Positions 26,207 through 34,449 of a stretch of DNA of 64,000 bases are shown one piece after another; position 1 is the first letter of the stretch, and each line of letters starts with the position of its first letter. Under the pieces are notes generated by a model. The model was not told the origin of the DNA. It made no database searches and saw only the letters and a program-made list of their open reading frames with translations. The DNA is taken from contig JAFSMO010000049.1 in NCBI GenBank assembly GCA_017447865.1, forward strand, positions 1-64,000. Reading direction: 5' to 3'. The DNA comes from Thermoguttaceae bacterium (GTDB taxonomy: Bacteria; Planctomycetota; Planctomycetia; Pirellulales; Thermoguttaceae). A program made the translations under genes and the position numbers.

Positions 26207-28217
26207 AAATCTTACCCTCCTTAACAAGATAGGCAAGATAATTATTGAGCGTCTGTTGAAAATCCGCTTCGCATAGTTTACTGTAATCTGTCTTCATAAA
26301 GGCTTCGCAAAGCCATTCGTCATCGCCGGTAACTACTTGCATAGCGGAAATACCATCCTCCACAGTCTTATTTCGGAACAAGTCAAGCCATTTTTCCTCT
26401 ATAGGTTTCCATAAGCTGTTATTATCCTTGTCAAACTGTTCGATTCGACCAAGGTATTTCTTTTTCTTATGGCCGTCATCCTTGTAATACCCGAAAAATG
26501 TCTTACAGATAGTTCCGTCAGGATTCTTGTGTGGTTTCCCAAGAGTAAACACCATACAACACGCGATAGCAGTGGATCCTGGATAAAAAATCTCGTTAGG
26601 AAGCGTGAATACGGCCTCAAGGGTATTGTCCTCAAGGAGTTGTTTCTTCATCGTAGCAATATAATTACTCGTGCCGATCGCGGCTTGGACCGGCAAAAGA
26701 ATCGCGATTTTGACTTCTTTTCTTGATTTTCCCTTCGCCGATCTTTTCTCATTCATTCGTTTAATAACATCTGAGATGAATTTCAGGAATACCATGCCTT
26801 TGGTCGGATCTTCTTTAGAATCCTTTTTCCAATCCTTTTTATATGTCTCTGGAATATTAATTGGTTTAGCGTTGAAGGGTGGATTCATCAAGATAATATC
26901 GGGATTTGCGTTAATGATGAATTTCTCACTATAAAATAGGTTATCCTTTATAATATTAGAATTTCCATCTCCATGAATTAACATATTGGTAGTGGCCAAG
27001 CCAAACGCTTGTCCCTCGATTTCAATTCCATAGATATTTTTTTGGGTGACGGTTTGACGTTTTTTTTCTTTTATGTCTGGGGGGTAGTTTTTTTGGTTTA
27101 TATCTGAGAGCTCAAGTACCATTCCCTGGACTAGAAACGCGCCGGAGCCGCACGTTCCATCAAACAGTCGTTTGGTATGATCTACTCCCGTTACACGGCA
27201 CATAAAATGAGTGATGTGGTCGGGAGTAAATGCCTGGTTTTTATCATCCTTGCCGGTGTATTTGTTGAACGCGACAAAGAACAGATTCAGAATATCCTGG
27301 CCTTCGGGACTGTCGGTATTAATAAACCTATAAATATTCCATAAAATCTCATCAAGAATATCTACCCAGTCTTTAGTTTTCAGCTTTTCTACTTTTTGAT
27401 TAGTAAGTACGTTCTTCTGAAGGAGTGTAATTTTTTCCGCTTTTTGTTTGTCAATTTGTTTATTTAACTCGTCAATTTTTTCTTTGGTTTGTTTTTTGGG
27501 GGATTTATTGAGTTTATCGTCAAGTGCCTTTTTTGCTCGTTTTGCAGAGTTTTCAAGTAAACCGGTAAGTGCTGTTTCAATGCCTTTGCGAATTTCTTTT
27601 TCTTCAAGTGTTTCCCAATAACTTCTTAAAGCGAATCGTGTTTCTTCGGTAATCTGAAAAAAGTCTTTCTTTTTGAGAATATCGTTAATATAAAGAATCG
27701 CGGTTCCGACAAACTGGGAACGTAATTTTTCATCAATATCTTTTTTGTGGAGCGTTTGATTTAAGGCGTAGGTATTTTTCAGTACCTGCTCCCGGTCATT
27801 CTGTCTACTGCTCTCGCGGAACAGGCCTTCGTAATGCGCCATGGTATCCAAGACCGTTTCTTCTGTCAGCAAGTGCTCGTCAGCGACAGCCCATTTCCAG
27901 ACCCGGATTTGATCATTATTCGTATTGGCCAGAATCGCGATAATTTTTTTACTGTTATGTACGGCCTGTTCTTCTTTAAGATATTCTCTTAACTGGTCTT
28001 CGTCCTTGGCCGTATAATCCTGCTTCGTTTCCACAAGAATGACCACGTCATTATGCTTAAACCGGATGTCCAGTTTATAATGTTCTGGGGTATATCCGAG
28101 TGCATCGACAAGTTTCTTTTTGCTGCCCGCCGCCTTAACGTAGGAATATTCATCATTCTCGATATTAGAGGTCTTATATTCCTGGCCGATTTGGGTTACG
28201 ATAGAGTGTCTTTCCAT
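26196..28217 (-). CDS. Fused nuclease-adenine methyltransferase (BcgI-like RM subunit)
   Basis: 673 residues from ATG 28217, which has AAGGAAG at good distance. Residues 1-130 form a type I R-subunit-like N-terminal nuclease domain with a PD-(D/E)xK pattern (Asp50, then VETKQ with Glu63 and Lys65). A Lys-rich coiled segment spans about 240-300. An N6-adenine methylase domain follows, with motif I DGTCGSGAF near 350 and motif IV NPPF near 444. A nuclease and methylase in one chain plus a separate S subunit is the arrangement of BcgI-like type IIB/IIG systems. There is no separate HsdR. A/T-rich composition points to horizontal acquisition. Confidence 0.84.
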   Translation of the reverse strand: MERHSIVTQIGQEYKTSNIENDEYSYVKAAGSKKKLVDALGYTPEHYKLDIRFKHNDVVILVETKQDYTAKDEDQLREYLKEEQAVHNSKKIIAILANTNNDQIRVWKWAVADEHLLTEETVLDTMAHYEGLFRESSRQNDREQVLKNTYALNQTLHKKDIDEKLRSQFVGTAILYINDILKKKDFFQITEETRFALRSYWETLEEKEIRKGIETALTGLLENSAKRAKKALDDKLNKSPKKQTKEKIDELNKQIDKQKAEKITLLQKNVLTNQKVEKLKTKDWVDILDEILWNIYRFINTDSPEGQDILNLFFVAFNKYTGKDDKNQAFTPDHITHFMCRVTGVDHTKRLFDGTCGSGAFLVQGMVLELSDINQKNYPPDIKEKKRQTVTQKNIYGIEIEGQAFGLATTNMLIHGDGNSNIIKDNLFYSEKFIINANPDIILMNPPFNAKPINIPETYKKDWKKDSKEDPTKGMVFLKFISDVIKRMNEKRSAKGKSRKEVKIAILLPVQAAIGTSNYIATMKKQLLEDNTLEAVFTLPNEIFYPGSTAIACCMVFTLGKPHKNPDGTICKTFFGYYKDDGHKKKKYLGRIEQFDKDNNSLWKPIEEKWLDLFRNKTVEDGISAMQVVTGDDEWLCEAFMKTDYSKLCEADFQQTLNNYLAYLVKEGKIYEA

Positions 28218-28462
28218 GTCTGCTTCCTTGTAAATGCACTTTTGGCATAATCTCGAGATACACTTCAAGCCAATGTGCGACTTTATATACAAGAAGTCTC
28301 ACTTATCAATTAGAATTTTGGCGGCCGTTTATCTTGAGATGATGCGTATTTGCGTCATCCATGACATTTGCGATAATAGATAAAATGAATAATTTTGTCA
28401 AGAGAAATATAAAAAAATGTTCAAAAATGGGCGCGGCGAGAACATTGACAACCTTCTTTTCC

Positions 28463-28506
28463 AAAAAAACGGGAACGCGGCGCACTCGACCACGTTCCCG
28501 TTTTTT
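28463..28506. terminator. Bidirectional terminator
   Basis: AACGGGAACG (28468-28477) pairs with CGTTCCCGTT (28493-28502), with A-run before and T-run after. On the minus strand it would end the HIT-protein transcript. The rest of 28218-28630 holds A/T-rich sequence with no gene that I can see, plus the repeat at 28507-28626. Confidence 0.75.
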
Positions 28507-28626
28507 AGTGTGGAGTGTGGAGGGTGGAGAGTGGAGTTGACGCTTCGCGTAACGTTGGTTTCAGAAAGAGTTCAACCCATAAAAAGCCGAAGGCTTTTCT
28601 AACTCCACACTCCACACTCCACACTC
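28507..28626. repeat. Heptamer-arm element, copy 1 (AGTGTGG arms)
   Basis: The left arm 28507-28538 is tandem 7-mers (AGTGTGG, AGTGTGG, AGGGTGG, AGAGTGG). The right arm 28600-28626 is their reverse complement (CTCCACA repeated). Between them lies a core with GCGTAACGTTGGTTTCAG and the hairpin AAAAGCC-GAA-GGCTTTT. The same core is found at 36322-36385 (inverted) and 61939-61999 with different arms. Confidence 0.85.
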
Positions 28627-28630
28627 AATT

Positions 28631-28966
28631 TCACCCCGGGGGCCAGCCGAAGGGACGTCCGCCGAGGAGGTGGAAATGAAGGTGCGGCACCGTCTGGCAC
28701 GCGTTCTGGCCGTTATTCGTCACGACGCGGAAACCGTCCGTGAGGCCCTCATCCTTCGCGATCTTCTGGATCACGAGGAAAATGTGCCCAACGAGCATCT
28801 GGTCTTCTTCGGTCAGGGCATCGACGGCGGTGATCTCTTTCTTCGGGATCACCAGAATATGCGTGGGCGCCTGGGGCGAAATGTCACGAAACGCCAGGCA
28901 CTGATCGTCTTCGTACACGATGTCGGCCGGGATCTCGTGGTCAATGATTTTCTTGAAAATGGTCAT
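28631..28966 (-). CDS. HIT-family nucleotide hydrolase (HinT-like)
   Basis: 111 residues, the usual length for a HinT-type protein. It starts MTIFKKIIDHEIPADIVYED, with DISPQAPTHILVIPK in the middle and the catalytic triad HLHFH (His95, 97, 99) near the end. These enzymes hydrolyse purine phosphoramidates and AMP-lysine conjugates in the cytoplasm. The stop lies four bases from the heptamer-arm element, and the bidirectional terminator at 28463 lies beyond it. It is a single-gene unit. Confidence 0.93.
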   Translation of the reverse strand: MTIFKKIIDHEIPADIVYEDDQCLAFRDISPQAPTHILVIPKKEITAVDALTEEDQMLVGHIFLVIQKIAKDEGLTDGFRVVTNNGQNACQTVPHLHFHLLGGRPFGWPPG

Positions 28967-29159
28967 GGGATCTTCCTTTGCTTGAAGTGAGTCGGATCGG
29001 GTTCAAACTTCACTCCCGGATTTTACCGCATCTTTTGGAAAAAATCAAGGGGGCCGGATTCCAAAATTTTCATTTTGTGGTAAAATAAAGGCTTGAATCG
29101 TTCAGAGTCCCGGGAAATGCCGACCCGTGTTTCCCTCACTTTCAGAAAAGGAACCCAAC

Positions 29160-29822
29160 ATGAAATCCCAGTTTACAGACGAAGCCCTCGCCCAGATCCA
29201 GGCCTGCGGAGCCATCGCGGTCCTCGTGATCGACGACGCTGCCAATGCCGTCCCGACCGCTAAAGCACTCATGGACGGCGGGATCAACGCGATCGAACTG
29301 ACGCTCCGGACCCCCGCGGCTCTGGACGCTCTGGCGAACATCCGCCGCGAAATTCCCGAAATGCTCGCCGGCGTCGGCACGATTTTGACCCCGGAGCAGG
29401 TTCAGAAGGTCGCGGAAGCGAAAGCCGCCTTCGGCGTGGCGCCGGGGCTGAATGAAAAGGTCGTTCTGGCTGCGCAGGCCGCGGGCCTTCCGTTCGCGCC
29501 GGGGATCATGACGCCGAGCGAGATCGAAAAGGCGGTCGAGCTGGGCTGCCGTGAGCTGAAACTCTTCCCGGCCGAGCCGTGCGGCGGGATGAAGTACCTG
29601 AAGGCGGTTTCGGCTCCGTACGCGCATTTGGGGCTGAAGTACCTGCCGCTGGGCGGTCTGTCGCTCGAGAACATCGGCCCGTACGTGGAAAGCCCGCTGC
29701 TGCTGGCCCTCGGCGGCTCGTGGATCGCCAAACGCGACCTGATCCAGAAGCAGGACTGGGCCACGATCCGCGCCAACGCCCAGGCGACGAGAGAGAAGAT
29801 CGACGGGATCAGAGGGAAGTAG
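29160..29822 (+). CDS. eda: 2-dehydro-3-deoxy-phosphogluconate/phosphogalactonate (KDPG-type) aldolase
   Basis: 220 residues from ATG 29160, where AAGGAAC precedes; the upstream ATG at 29127 has no ribosome site. A single TIM barrel of KDPG/KHG aldolase. The catalytic acid Glu46 is in AIELTLRTP, the GVGTILTPEQ loop follows, and the Schiff-base Lys134 lies in RELKLFPAEP. It cleaves 2-keto-3-deoxy-6-phospho sugar acids to pyruvate and glyceraldehyde 3-phosphate. No dehydratase or kinase lies next to it, so the exact sugar-acid route is not shown. Confidence 0.92.
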   Translation: MKSQFTDEALAQIQACGAIAVLVIDDAANAVPTAKALMDGGINAIELTLRTPAALDALANIRREIPEMLAGVGTILTPEQVQKVAEAKAAFGVAPGLNEKVVLAAQAAGLPFAPGIMTPSEIEKAVELGCRELKLFPAEPCGGMKYLKAVSAPYAHLGLKYLPLGGLSLENIGPYVESPLLLALGGSWIAKRDLIQKQDWATIRANAQATREKIDGIRGK

Positions 29823-29862
29823 TTGCCAGTTTAGAACGCGTGGAGACGATGTTTTGGGATTG

Positions 29863-29885
29863 GGCCGGTGAGACTCCGGCCTTTT
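29863..29885 (+). terminator. Terminator after the aldolase
   Basis: GGCCGG (29863-29868) and CCGGCC (29876-29881) form a compact stem followed by TTTT. Confidence 0.7.
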
Positions 29886-29955
29886 ACCTGGAGCAGATCT
29901 TCTTCAGATCTTCTTTAAAAATCCAAAAATTTTTAATTTTTTTAGATTTTGGGTA

Positions 29956-29983
29956 TTGACTTTCTTCCCCATTGCCGTATAAT
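29956..29983 (+). promoter_or_regulatory. Strong sigma70-like promoter with no gene downstream
   Basis: TTGACT (29956-29961), a 16-nt spacer and TATAAT (29978-29983). The only gene beyond it, DUF3800, lies on the opposite strand and ends at 30038. A short hairpin and T-run follow within about 50 bases. Confidence 0.7.
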
Positions 29984-29989
29984 AATAAT

Positions 29990-30034
29990 GAACCGCTGAA
30001 AGGGCGAATGCCTCGTAGGTGGTGTTTTTTTATA
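29990..30034 (+). ncRNA. Possible very short transcript ending in a hairpin
   Basis: The 45 bases downstream of the promoter form a possible hairpin (ACC...GGT outer pairs, AGGGC-GAAT-GCCT inner stem) followed by seven T at about 30025-30033. It could be a small RNA, or the remnant leader of a gene replaced by the DUF3800 insertion. There is no other evidence of function. Confidence 0.35.
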
Positions 30035-30037
30035 GAT

Positions 30038-30826
30038 TTATCGTGGATACACGACTAAACCATACTCATTGCTGCGGCTGGCTTCAAGATTTAACACGCC
30101 CTGTTGTTTTAAGGTTTCCAGGACACGAGTGCTAAAGTTTTCTTCAATAACCTTTGCGACACGATTGGGTAAAGGCTGCTTCTTCTGGATCGTACGGTAG
30201 TATAAATATACAAAACTGGAAACGAAATCACAGATCTGAATAAAATACGATTCCTTGGAGTCTTTTTCCAGAATGTCTTCAATCAAACCTTTTATACGAT
30301 TGTTATAATACCCACCATAATTTGAAGGAGTTGGATTAAAAGCGCGGATTTGACGAGCGGTTTTTCGCATTGGCGCTAAACGACCTTTATCCGTTATAAT
30401 GAGGTATTGCCACTGAGAATTGCTATCTTTGTCGATACGTTGAATATTGTATTTTAAAGCATTTTCAAGTACCTGATAATTTTCATTATAAAAATTAGTT
30501 TTGTCAATAACGACATTAATAATTTTAATTTTGAGGGATGCAATGCATTTGGTAAAATCAATCAGTATTTGCTTTCTTTGTTCTGTTGTCCAGCCGTAAG
30601 GCCGATATAATCCTTTATCACGAAGAAAATGGGCCGTGTGCATTTCTTGTGAAACATGAAAACCATATTCTTCCTTGAGTCTTTGACGAAACTTTTTGAC
30701 GGTTTCAAAATTGTCCTGCCAATCCTCTGTTTTCATGTACAAACTTGTCAGAACAAAGGTATCACTGGATTCTGATGTGCAACCATCATCTCCGGTTTCA
30801 TCGAAATAGGCTATATATGCGCTCAT
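30038..30826 (-). CDS. DUF3800 protein
   Basis: 262 residues. The N-terminus AYFDETGDDG matches the DUF3800 signature, an RNase H-like fold with acidic residues, and TDKGRLAPMRKTARQIR plus QICDFVSSFVY fit the rest of the family. Such proteins are common in mobile and defence regions, but their activity is not established. A/T-rich composition unlike the neighbours, and its position between an orphan promoter and a pseudogene fragment of hpnH, suggest it was acquired. It ends close to the T-run at 30025-30033, which is on the other strand. Confidence 0.8.
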   Translation of the reverse strand: MSAYIAYFDETGDDGCTSESSDTFVLTSLYMKTEDWQDNFETVKKFRQRLKEEYGFHVSQEMHTAHFLRDKGLYRPYGWTTEQRKQILIDFTKCIASLKIKIINVVIDKTNFYNENYQVLENALKYNIQRIDKDSNSQWQYLIITDKGRLAPMRKTARQIRAFNPTPSNYGGYYNNRIKGLIEDILEKDSKESYFIQICDFVSSFVYLYYRTIQKKQPLPNRVAKVIEENFSTRVLETLKQQGVLNLEASRSNEYGLVVYPR

Positions 30827-30856
30827 GTGTAAAATTATTGAATAACGTATTGGTTA

Positions 30857-30968
30857 CAACCCCCAACTGCCAAAGCATCGTCATCAGCCCCTGGATCGGG
30901 GGTTTCGTGCTGACCAGTCCGTGCAGGGTTCAAAGCCGCAGTGCATCATGCAGTTCGTGCAGCGGGAC
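30857..30968 (-). pseudogene. Duplicate of the hpnH 3' end (frameshifted fragment)
   Basis: About 110 bases closely match the last part of hpnH at about 31719-31830. They share the same start (CAACTGCCAAAGCATCGTC), the same TGCATCATGCAGTTCG region, and scattered substitutions plus a one-base deletion that breaks the frame. In the minus frame it still reads CTNCMMHCGFEP. Similarity ends abruptly on both sides. Together with the intact hpnH end it flanks the MNT/HEPN gene pair, so the pair probably arrived with a copy of the gene end. Confidence 0.78.
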
Positions 30969-31010
30969 CGAGGGTGGGGATGGATTCCCGTTCGAGAGCA
31001 CTTTGCGGCT

Positions 31011-31421
31011 TCAAAGTGAGTCTTTTTCGGCTTCGGCAGTTTTTTCTTTCAGCGTTTTTTCCAACGTAACAAACGCGGGAATGAAACTGTCACGGATAAG
31101 GTGGACCATTTCATTGACCTCGTCCTCATTATAGACATGGATCGCCAAATTTCTCTTTTTGAGCATCGTGAGCCATAAAGCCTCATCGTCAAAAAGCCCG
31201 AATTTATAGCCCGCCTGTAAAATGTCTCTTGGAGATCCGCCTCTGAAATCGGTTACCCCCTGTAACTGCAATACTTCCTGCATCGCTTTCCAGGACAGTT
31301 CAAACGTCAGATCGTACTGGCCGATGATACCAGTCCTGTAGATCTCATTATTCTCCGCTTCCGAAAAATCTGCGTTTTTCAGAACCTTCAGGCAGTTTGA
31401 ATAGTTTTCAAGTTTTTTCAT
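31011..31421 (-). CDS. HEPN-domain toxin partner of an MNT/HEPN pair (HI0074-like)
   Basis: 136 residues of the nucleotidyltransferase substrate-binding family. RTGIIGQYDLTFELSWKAM is typical, and the HEPN catalytic R-x4-H is present as Arg90 to His95 (KKRNLAIH). HEPN proteins in such pairs act as RNases that the MNT partner neutralises by AMP-transfer. The start overlaps the MNT gene by 14 bases, so translation is coupled. A loose operon with the MNT gene upstream is clear. Confidence 0.88.
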   Translation of the reverse strand: MKKLENYSNCLKVLKNADFSEAENNEIYRTGIIGQYDLTFELSWKAMQEVLQLQGVTDFRGGSPRDILQAGYKFGLFDDEALWLTMLKKRNLAIHVYNEDEVNEMVHLIRDSFIPAFVTLEKTLKEKTAEAEKDSL

Positions 31422-31698
31422 AAATCACCACTCCGTCTCTCTCGATTTCTTTTTGAAGTTCCTCGCTGATTCGATGGTCGAGGTCAACCACGTCAAACAT
31501 CAGAAGGGTTTGGGCCTCTTCCTCCATGTCAAATCGAAAATCGCGAATATTTCCGCCTGAAACGGCAAGATCCACGTCACTTCTTTCCCGGTTTGTGCCT
31601 CGTGCCCGCGAGCCGAAAAGGATGACCTTTTTGATTCCGTGGATCTCGGCGTATTTGATTATTTCACGTTCTACGTGCTCCGGAAGGTTATATTTCAT
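31408..31698 (-). CDS. MNT-type nucleotidyltransferase antitoxin
   Basis: 96 residues from ATG 31698, preceded by GGAG; a longer frame upstream has no ribosome site. It is a minimal nucleotidyltransferase with the signature GSRARG (Gly29-Ser30) and the metal-binding Asp41-x-Asp43 in SDVDLAV. It is the expected antitoxin for the HEPN protein next to it. Its upstream end lies 15 bases from the hpnH stop. Confidence 0.9.
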   Translation of the reverse strand: MKYNLPEHVEREIIKYAEIHGIKKVILFGSRARGTNRERSDVDLAVSGGNIRDFRFDMEEEAQTLLMFDVVDLDHRISEELQKEIERDGVVIYEKT

Positions 31699-31712
31699 GT
31701 CTGATTGCTCCT

Positions 31713-32741
31713 TTAAAAAACCCCCAACTGCCAAAGCATCGTCCGCAGGCCCTGGATCGGGTTTTTCGTGCTGACCAGGACCGCGCCGGGTTCAAAACCG
31801 CAGTGCATCATGCAGTTCGCGCAGCGGGGGTCGGTGCCGGTGGGGCCGAGGGACTGCCAGTCGGTCTTTTCCAGAAGTTCGCGGTAGGTGGTGTAATGGG
31901 CGTCGGTCAGCAAATAGCACGGGCCTTTCCAGCCGCAAACGTTTCGGGTGGGATTGGCCCACGCGGCGCACGGGAGCTGGCGGCGGCCGGTCAGGAAGTC
32001 CATGTACAGCGGCGTCGTGCCGAGTTTCTTCCCCTTCAGGCGTTTTTCCAGCTCGCGGAAGCGGGCCTGCGTCTCTTCGCGGTGGAGGAACATCGCCTCC
32101 TGAGACGCCGCGTCGAACGTTTCGTAAGAGTAGGCCGGGGCGAGCATCATGCTGCAAACGCCGAGCGACTCCAGCAGCGTGCAGAGCTCGACGATCTCGT
32201 CCATCGACGACTCGCGGTAGAGCGTCGTGTTGGTGCAGACCTGGAACCCGGCGGCGACGGCGGCCTTCAGCCCCTCAACGGCCGCGGCCCAAACGCCGGT
32301 GCGCGAAGTGGAAGCGTCGTGGTTCTTTTCCATCCCGTCGAGGTGCACGTTAATGAAAAACCGGCTCGTCGGCTTGAACGTCCCGTCCTCGATGTGCTTT
32401 TTGAGCATCAGGCCGTTCGTACACAAATAGACGTGACGTTTCTGCTCGAAAACAGCCCGGCGGACCACTTCGCCGATTTCTGGATAGATGAGCGGTTCCC
32501 CGCCGCAGATGCTCACGACCGGGGCGCCGCATTCGTTCATGGCGTCGAGGCACTCGTCCGCGGTGAGCATTTCGGTCATGTGGTCGGTATACTCGCGGAT
32601 CCTCCCGCAGCCGGCACAGTGCAGATTGCACTTGAAAAGCGGCTCGAGCATCAAAACGAGCGGGTATTTCTTCACTCCCCGCAGGCTTTGCGAGAGAATG
32701 TAACGGGTCATCGACGTCGTGAGCGAAAGTGGAAAACGCAT
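31713..32741 (-). CDS. hpnH: Adenosyl-hopene transferase, radical SAM (hopanoid biosynthesis)
   Basis: 342 residues. The radical SAM cluster motif is CNLHCAGC (Cys38, 42, 45), followed by ISICGGEPL-type VSICGGEPL. The C-terminal DUF3463-like section CANCMMHCGFEPG identifies HpnH. It joins adenosine to diploptene as the first step to extended hopanoids at the inner membrane. No squalene-hopene cyclase or hpnG is in the window. A sigma70-like promoter is at 32796-32823. A damaged copy of its 3' end lies at 30857-30968. Confidence 0.92.
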   Translation of the reverse strand: MRFPLSLTTSMTRYILSQSLRGVKKYPLVLMLEPLFKCNLHCAGCGRIREYTDHMTEMLTADECLDAMNECGAPVVSICGGEPLIYPEIGEVVRRAVFEQKRHVYLCTNGLMLKKHIEDGTFKPTSRFFINVHLDGMEKNHDASTSRTGVWAAAVEGLKAAVAAGFQVCTNTTLYRESSMDEIVELCTLLESLGVCSMMLAPAYSYETFDAASQEAMFLHREETQARFRELEKRLKGKKLGTTPLYMDFLTGRRQLPCAAWANPTRNVCGWKGPCYLLTDAHYTTYRELLEKTDWQSLGPTGTDPRCANCMMHCGFEPGAVLVSTKNPIQGLRTMLWQLGVF

Positions 32742-32742
32742 A

Positions 32743-32779
32743 AATTAATTATGAATGAAGAATTATGAATTATGAATTG
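32743..32779. repeat. ATTATGA heptamer arm
   Basis: Tandem ATTATGA-type 7-mers (the reverse complement of the AATTCAT units at 15829-15863), immediately upstream of hpnH. Only one arm is present. Confidence 0.6.
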
Positions 32780-32795
32780 GGAAAAACGATACTCC

Positions 32796-32823
32796 ATCAT
32801 AACAGGAAATTCAGTTTCGTCAA
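32796..32823 (-). promoter_or_regulatory. Promoter for hpnH
   Basis: On the minus strand TTGACG (32823-32818), a 16-nt spacer and TATGAT (32801-32796), 55 bases before the hpnH start. Confidence 0.65.
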
Positions 32824-32876
32824 GAGTTCGGGGACTTTTTTTGAGAAAATTTCCCGAAAATCCGGGTGAGGGGGGC

Positions 32877-32905
32877 TTGAAAGGGCGCGGGGAATGAACT
32901 ATACT
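32877..32905 (+). promoter_or_regulatory. Promoter for the Tat oxidoreductase gene
   Basis: TTGAAA (32877-32882), a 17-nt spacer and TATACT (32900-32905). The heptamer-arm element at 32910-33059 lies between it and the start codon, so the element is transcribed as 5' leader. The whole stretch 32742-33089 is explained by two promoters and two repeats. Confidence 0.7.
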
Positions 32906-32909
32906 GAGA

Positions 32910-33059
32910 GAATGAATAATGAAGAACGAATAACGAATAATGAAAGGCGGTAATGAAGGCCGAAGGCCGGAATTACGCTTGGCCTGAACTCATTCTGCAA
33001 CTTACATTACGCGCCAGCGTCATTATTCGTTCTTCGTTATTCATTATTCGTTTTTCATT
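32910..33059. repeat. Heptamer-arm element, copy with GAATAAT/GAATAAC arms (1)
   Basis: Left arm 32910-32945 (GAATGAATAATGAAGAAC and so on). The right arm 33021-33059 is its reverse complement (CATTATTCGTTCTTCG). On the minus strand the core contains GCGCGTAATGTAAGTTGCAG, which matches 16 of 20 bases of the GCGCGTAACGTTGGTTTCAG core of the elements with GGAG arms. It also contains the GGCCGAAGGCC hairpin. Confidence 0.82.
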
Positions 33060-33089
33060 TCTCCCTTTCCCTTTTTTAAGGAGTCGTTT

Positions 33090-34442
33090 ATGCAAACCCG
33101 CCGTTCTTTCCTCAAAACCTCTGCCGCCCTCGGCGCCGGTACGCTCATTCTTCAGGCCGGGATCGTTCGCGGCCAGAACACACCGAACGAAAAACTTAAC
33201 TGCGCCTTCTTCGGAGCGGGCGGACGCGCTGCCGCAAACCGCGCGGGCGCCGCCGGGCAGAACTGCTACGCCCTGTGCGACACGAACCGTGAGACGCTCG
33301 AAAACGTGGCCAAAGACTACCCCGACGCCATCAAAACGACGGACTGGCGGACGATCGTCAATGATCCGAAAATCGACGTCGTGTTCGTGACCACGGCCGA
33401 ACATCATCACGCCCTGGCGTCGATCGCCGCGATGAAGGCCGGCAAGAGCGTGTACACCGAAAAGCCTCTGGCCCGCACGATTCAGGAAGCCCGCATCATG
33501 CAGGACCTCTACAAAGAACGCCGCGGGAAGATCGCCACCCAGATGGGGACGCAGATCCATGCGACGGAAAACTACCGCCGCGCGGTCGAGTACGTCCGTG
33601 CCGGTGCGGTCGGCAAGATCAAGGAAGCGCACGTCTGGTGCAGCCGGACGATCCGCCCGATCGGTCCCGAGTTCCTTCCGGAACAGCCGATCCCGGATCA
33701 CATCGACTGGGACGTCTGGCTCGGCCCGGCCCCGATGCGTCCGTTCAATATTGACTACGTGAACAACGGCTGCCTGAACTGGCACCGGCGCTGGGACTTT
33801 GGGACCGGCGTCCTCGGCGACATGGGAAGCCATCTCGTTGACCTGGCTTACTGGGCGCTGGAACTCGATCGTCCGTACGAAGTTTCCTGCGAAGCTCCGG
33901 AACCGGACCGCCTCGCCACCCCGCCGTGGCAGATCGCGACCTGGAAGCACGCTCCGCGCAAGACCTGCAGCGAGTACACCAACGGCGAGATCAAGCTGGT
34001 CTGGTACCACGGTCCGGAAGGAATGAAACGCCGCAGCGATCTGCTCCAGCCGATGGTCGGCGACGATACGACCATCAACGACTGGGGGATTGGCGTCGCG
34101 TTCATCGGCGAAAAGGGCCTCGTGGTCTCCGACTACGGCAAAGTGCTGCTTTCGCCGAAGTCCCAGTTCGAGAGCTACAAGATCGACCCGTTCATTCCGT
34201 CCTCGCTGGGCCATTACGAAGAATTCTTCGTGGCGGCCAAGGGCGGACCGGAATCGCTCTGCAATTTCGACTACTCCGGCCGTCTGATCGAGAATAACCT
34301 GCTCGGGAACCTGGCGCACCGTGCCGGGAACGTCACGCTTCCGTGGGATCCGGTGAAATTCACGACCGGAAACGCCGACGCGGACAAATTCCTCAAATCG
34401 GATTACGAGTACCGCAAGGGCTGGGATTTCGTGAATGAATAA
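33090..34442 (+). CDS. Tat-exported Gfo/Idh/MocA-family oxidoreductase
   Basis: 450 residues. The twin-arginine signal QTRRSFLKTSAALGAG is at the N-terminus. A Rossmann NAD(P)-binding domain has CAFFGAGGRAAANRAG, and EKPLA lies at the catalytic-domain boundary with HHALASIAAMKAGK before it. The C-terminal alpha/beta domain is complete (family usual length 350-450). Such exported sugar or inositol dehydrogenase-like proteins are strongly expanded in planctomycetes; the substrate is unknown. AAGGAG lies six bases before the ATG, and a terminator follows the stop. The 5' leader carries a heptamer-arm element. Confidence 0.9.
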   Translation: MQTRRSFLKTSAALGAGTLILQAGIVRGQNTPNEKLNCAFFGAGGRAAANRAGAAGQNCYALCDTNRETLENVAKDYPDAIKTTDWRTIVNDPKIDVVFVTTAEHHHALASIAAMKAGKSVYTEKPLARTIQEARIMQDLYKERRGKIATQMGTQIHATENYRRAVEYVRAGAVGKIKEAHVWCSRTIRPIGPEFLPEQPIPDHIDWDVWLGPAPMRPFNIDYVNNGCLNWHRRWDFGTGVLGDMGSHLVDLAYWALELDRPYEVSCEAPEPDRLATPPWQIATWKHAPRKTCSEYTNGEIKLVWYHGPEGMKRRSDLLQPMVGDDTTINDWGIGVAFIGEKGLVVSDYGKVLLSPKSQFESYKIDPFIPSSLGHYEEFFVAAKGGPESLCNFDYSGRLIENNLLGNLAHRAGNVTLPWDPVKFTTGNADADKFLKSDYEYRKGWDFVNE

Positions 34443-34449
34443 AAAAGAA

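Noticed and set aside
28507..28626. CRISPR or coding minisatellite
   Set aside because: 7-nt units without spacers, mirrored around a non-coding core; the short frame through it is just the repeat translated.
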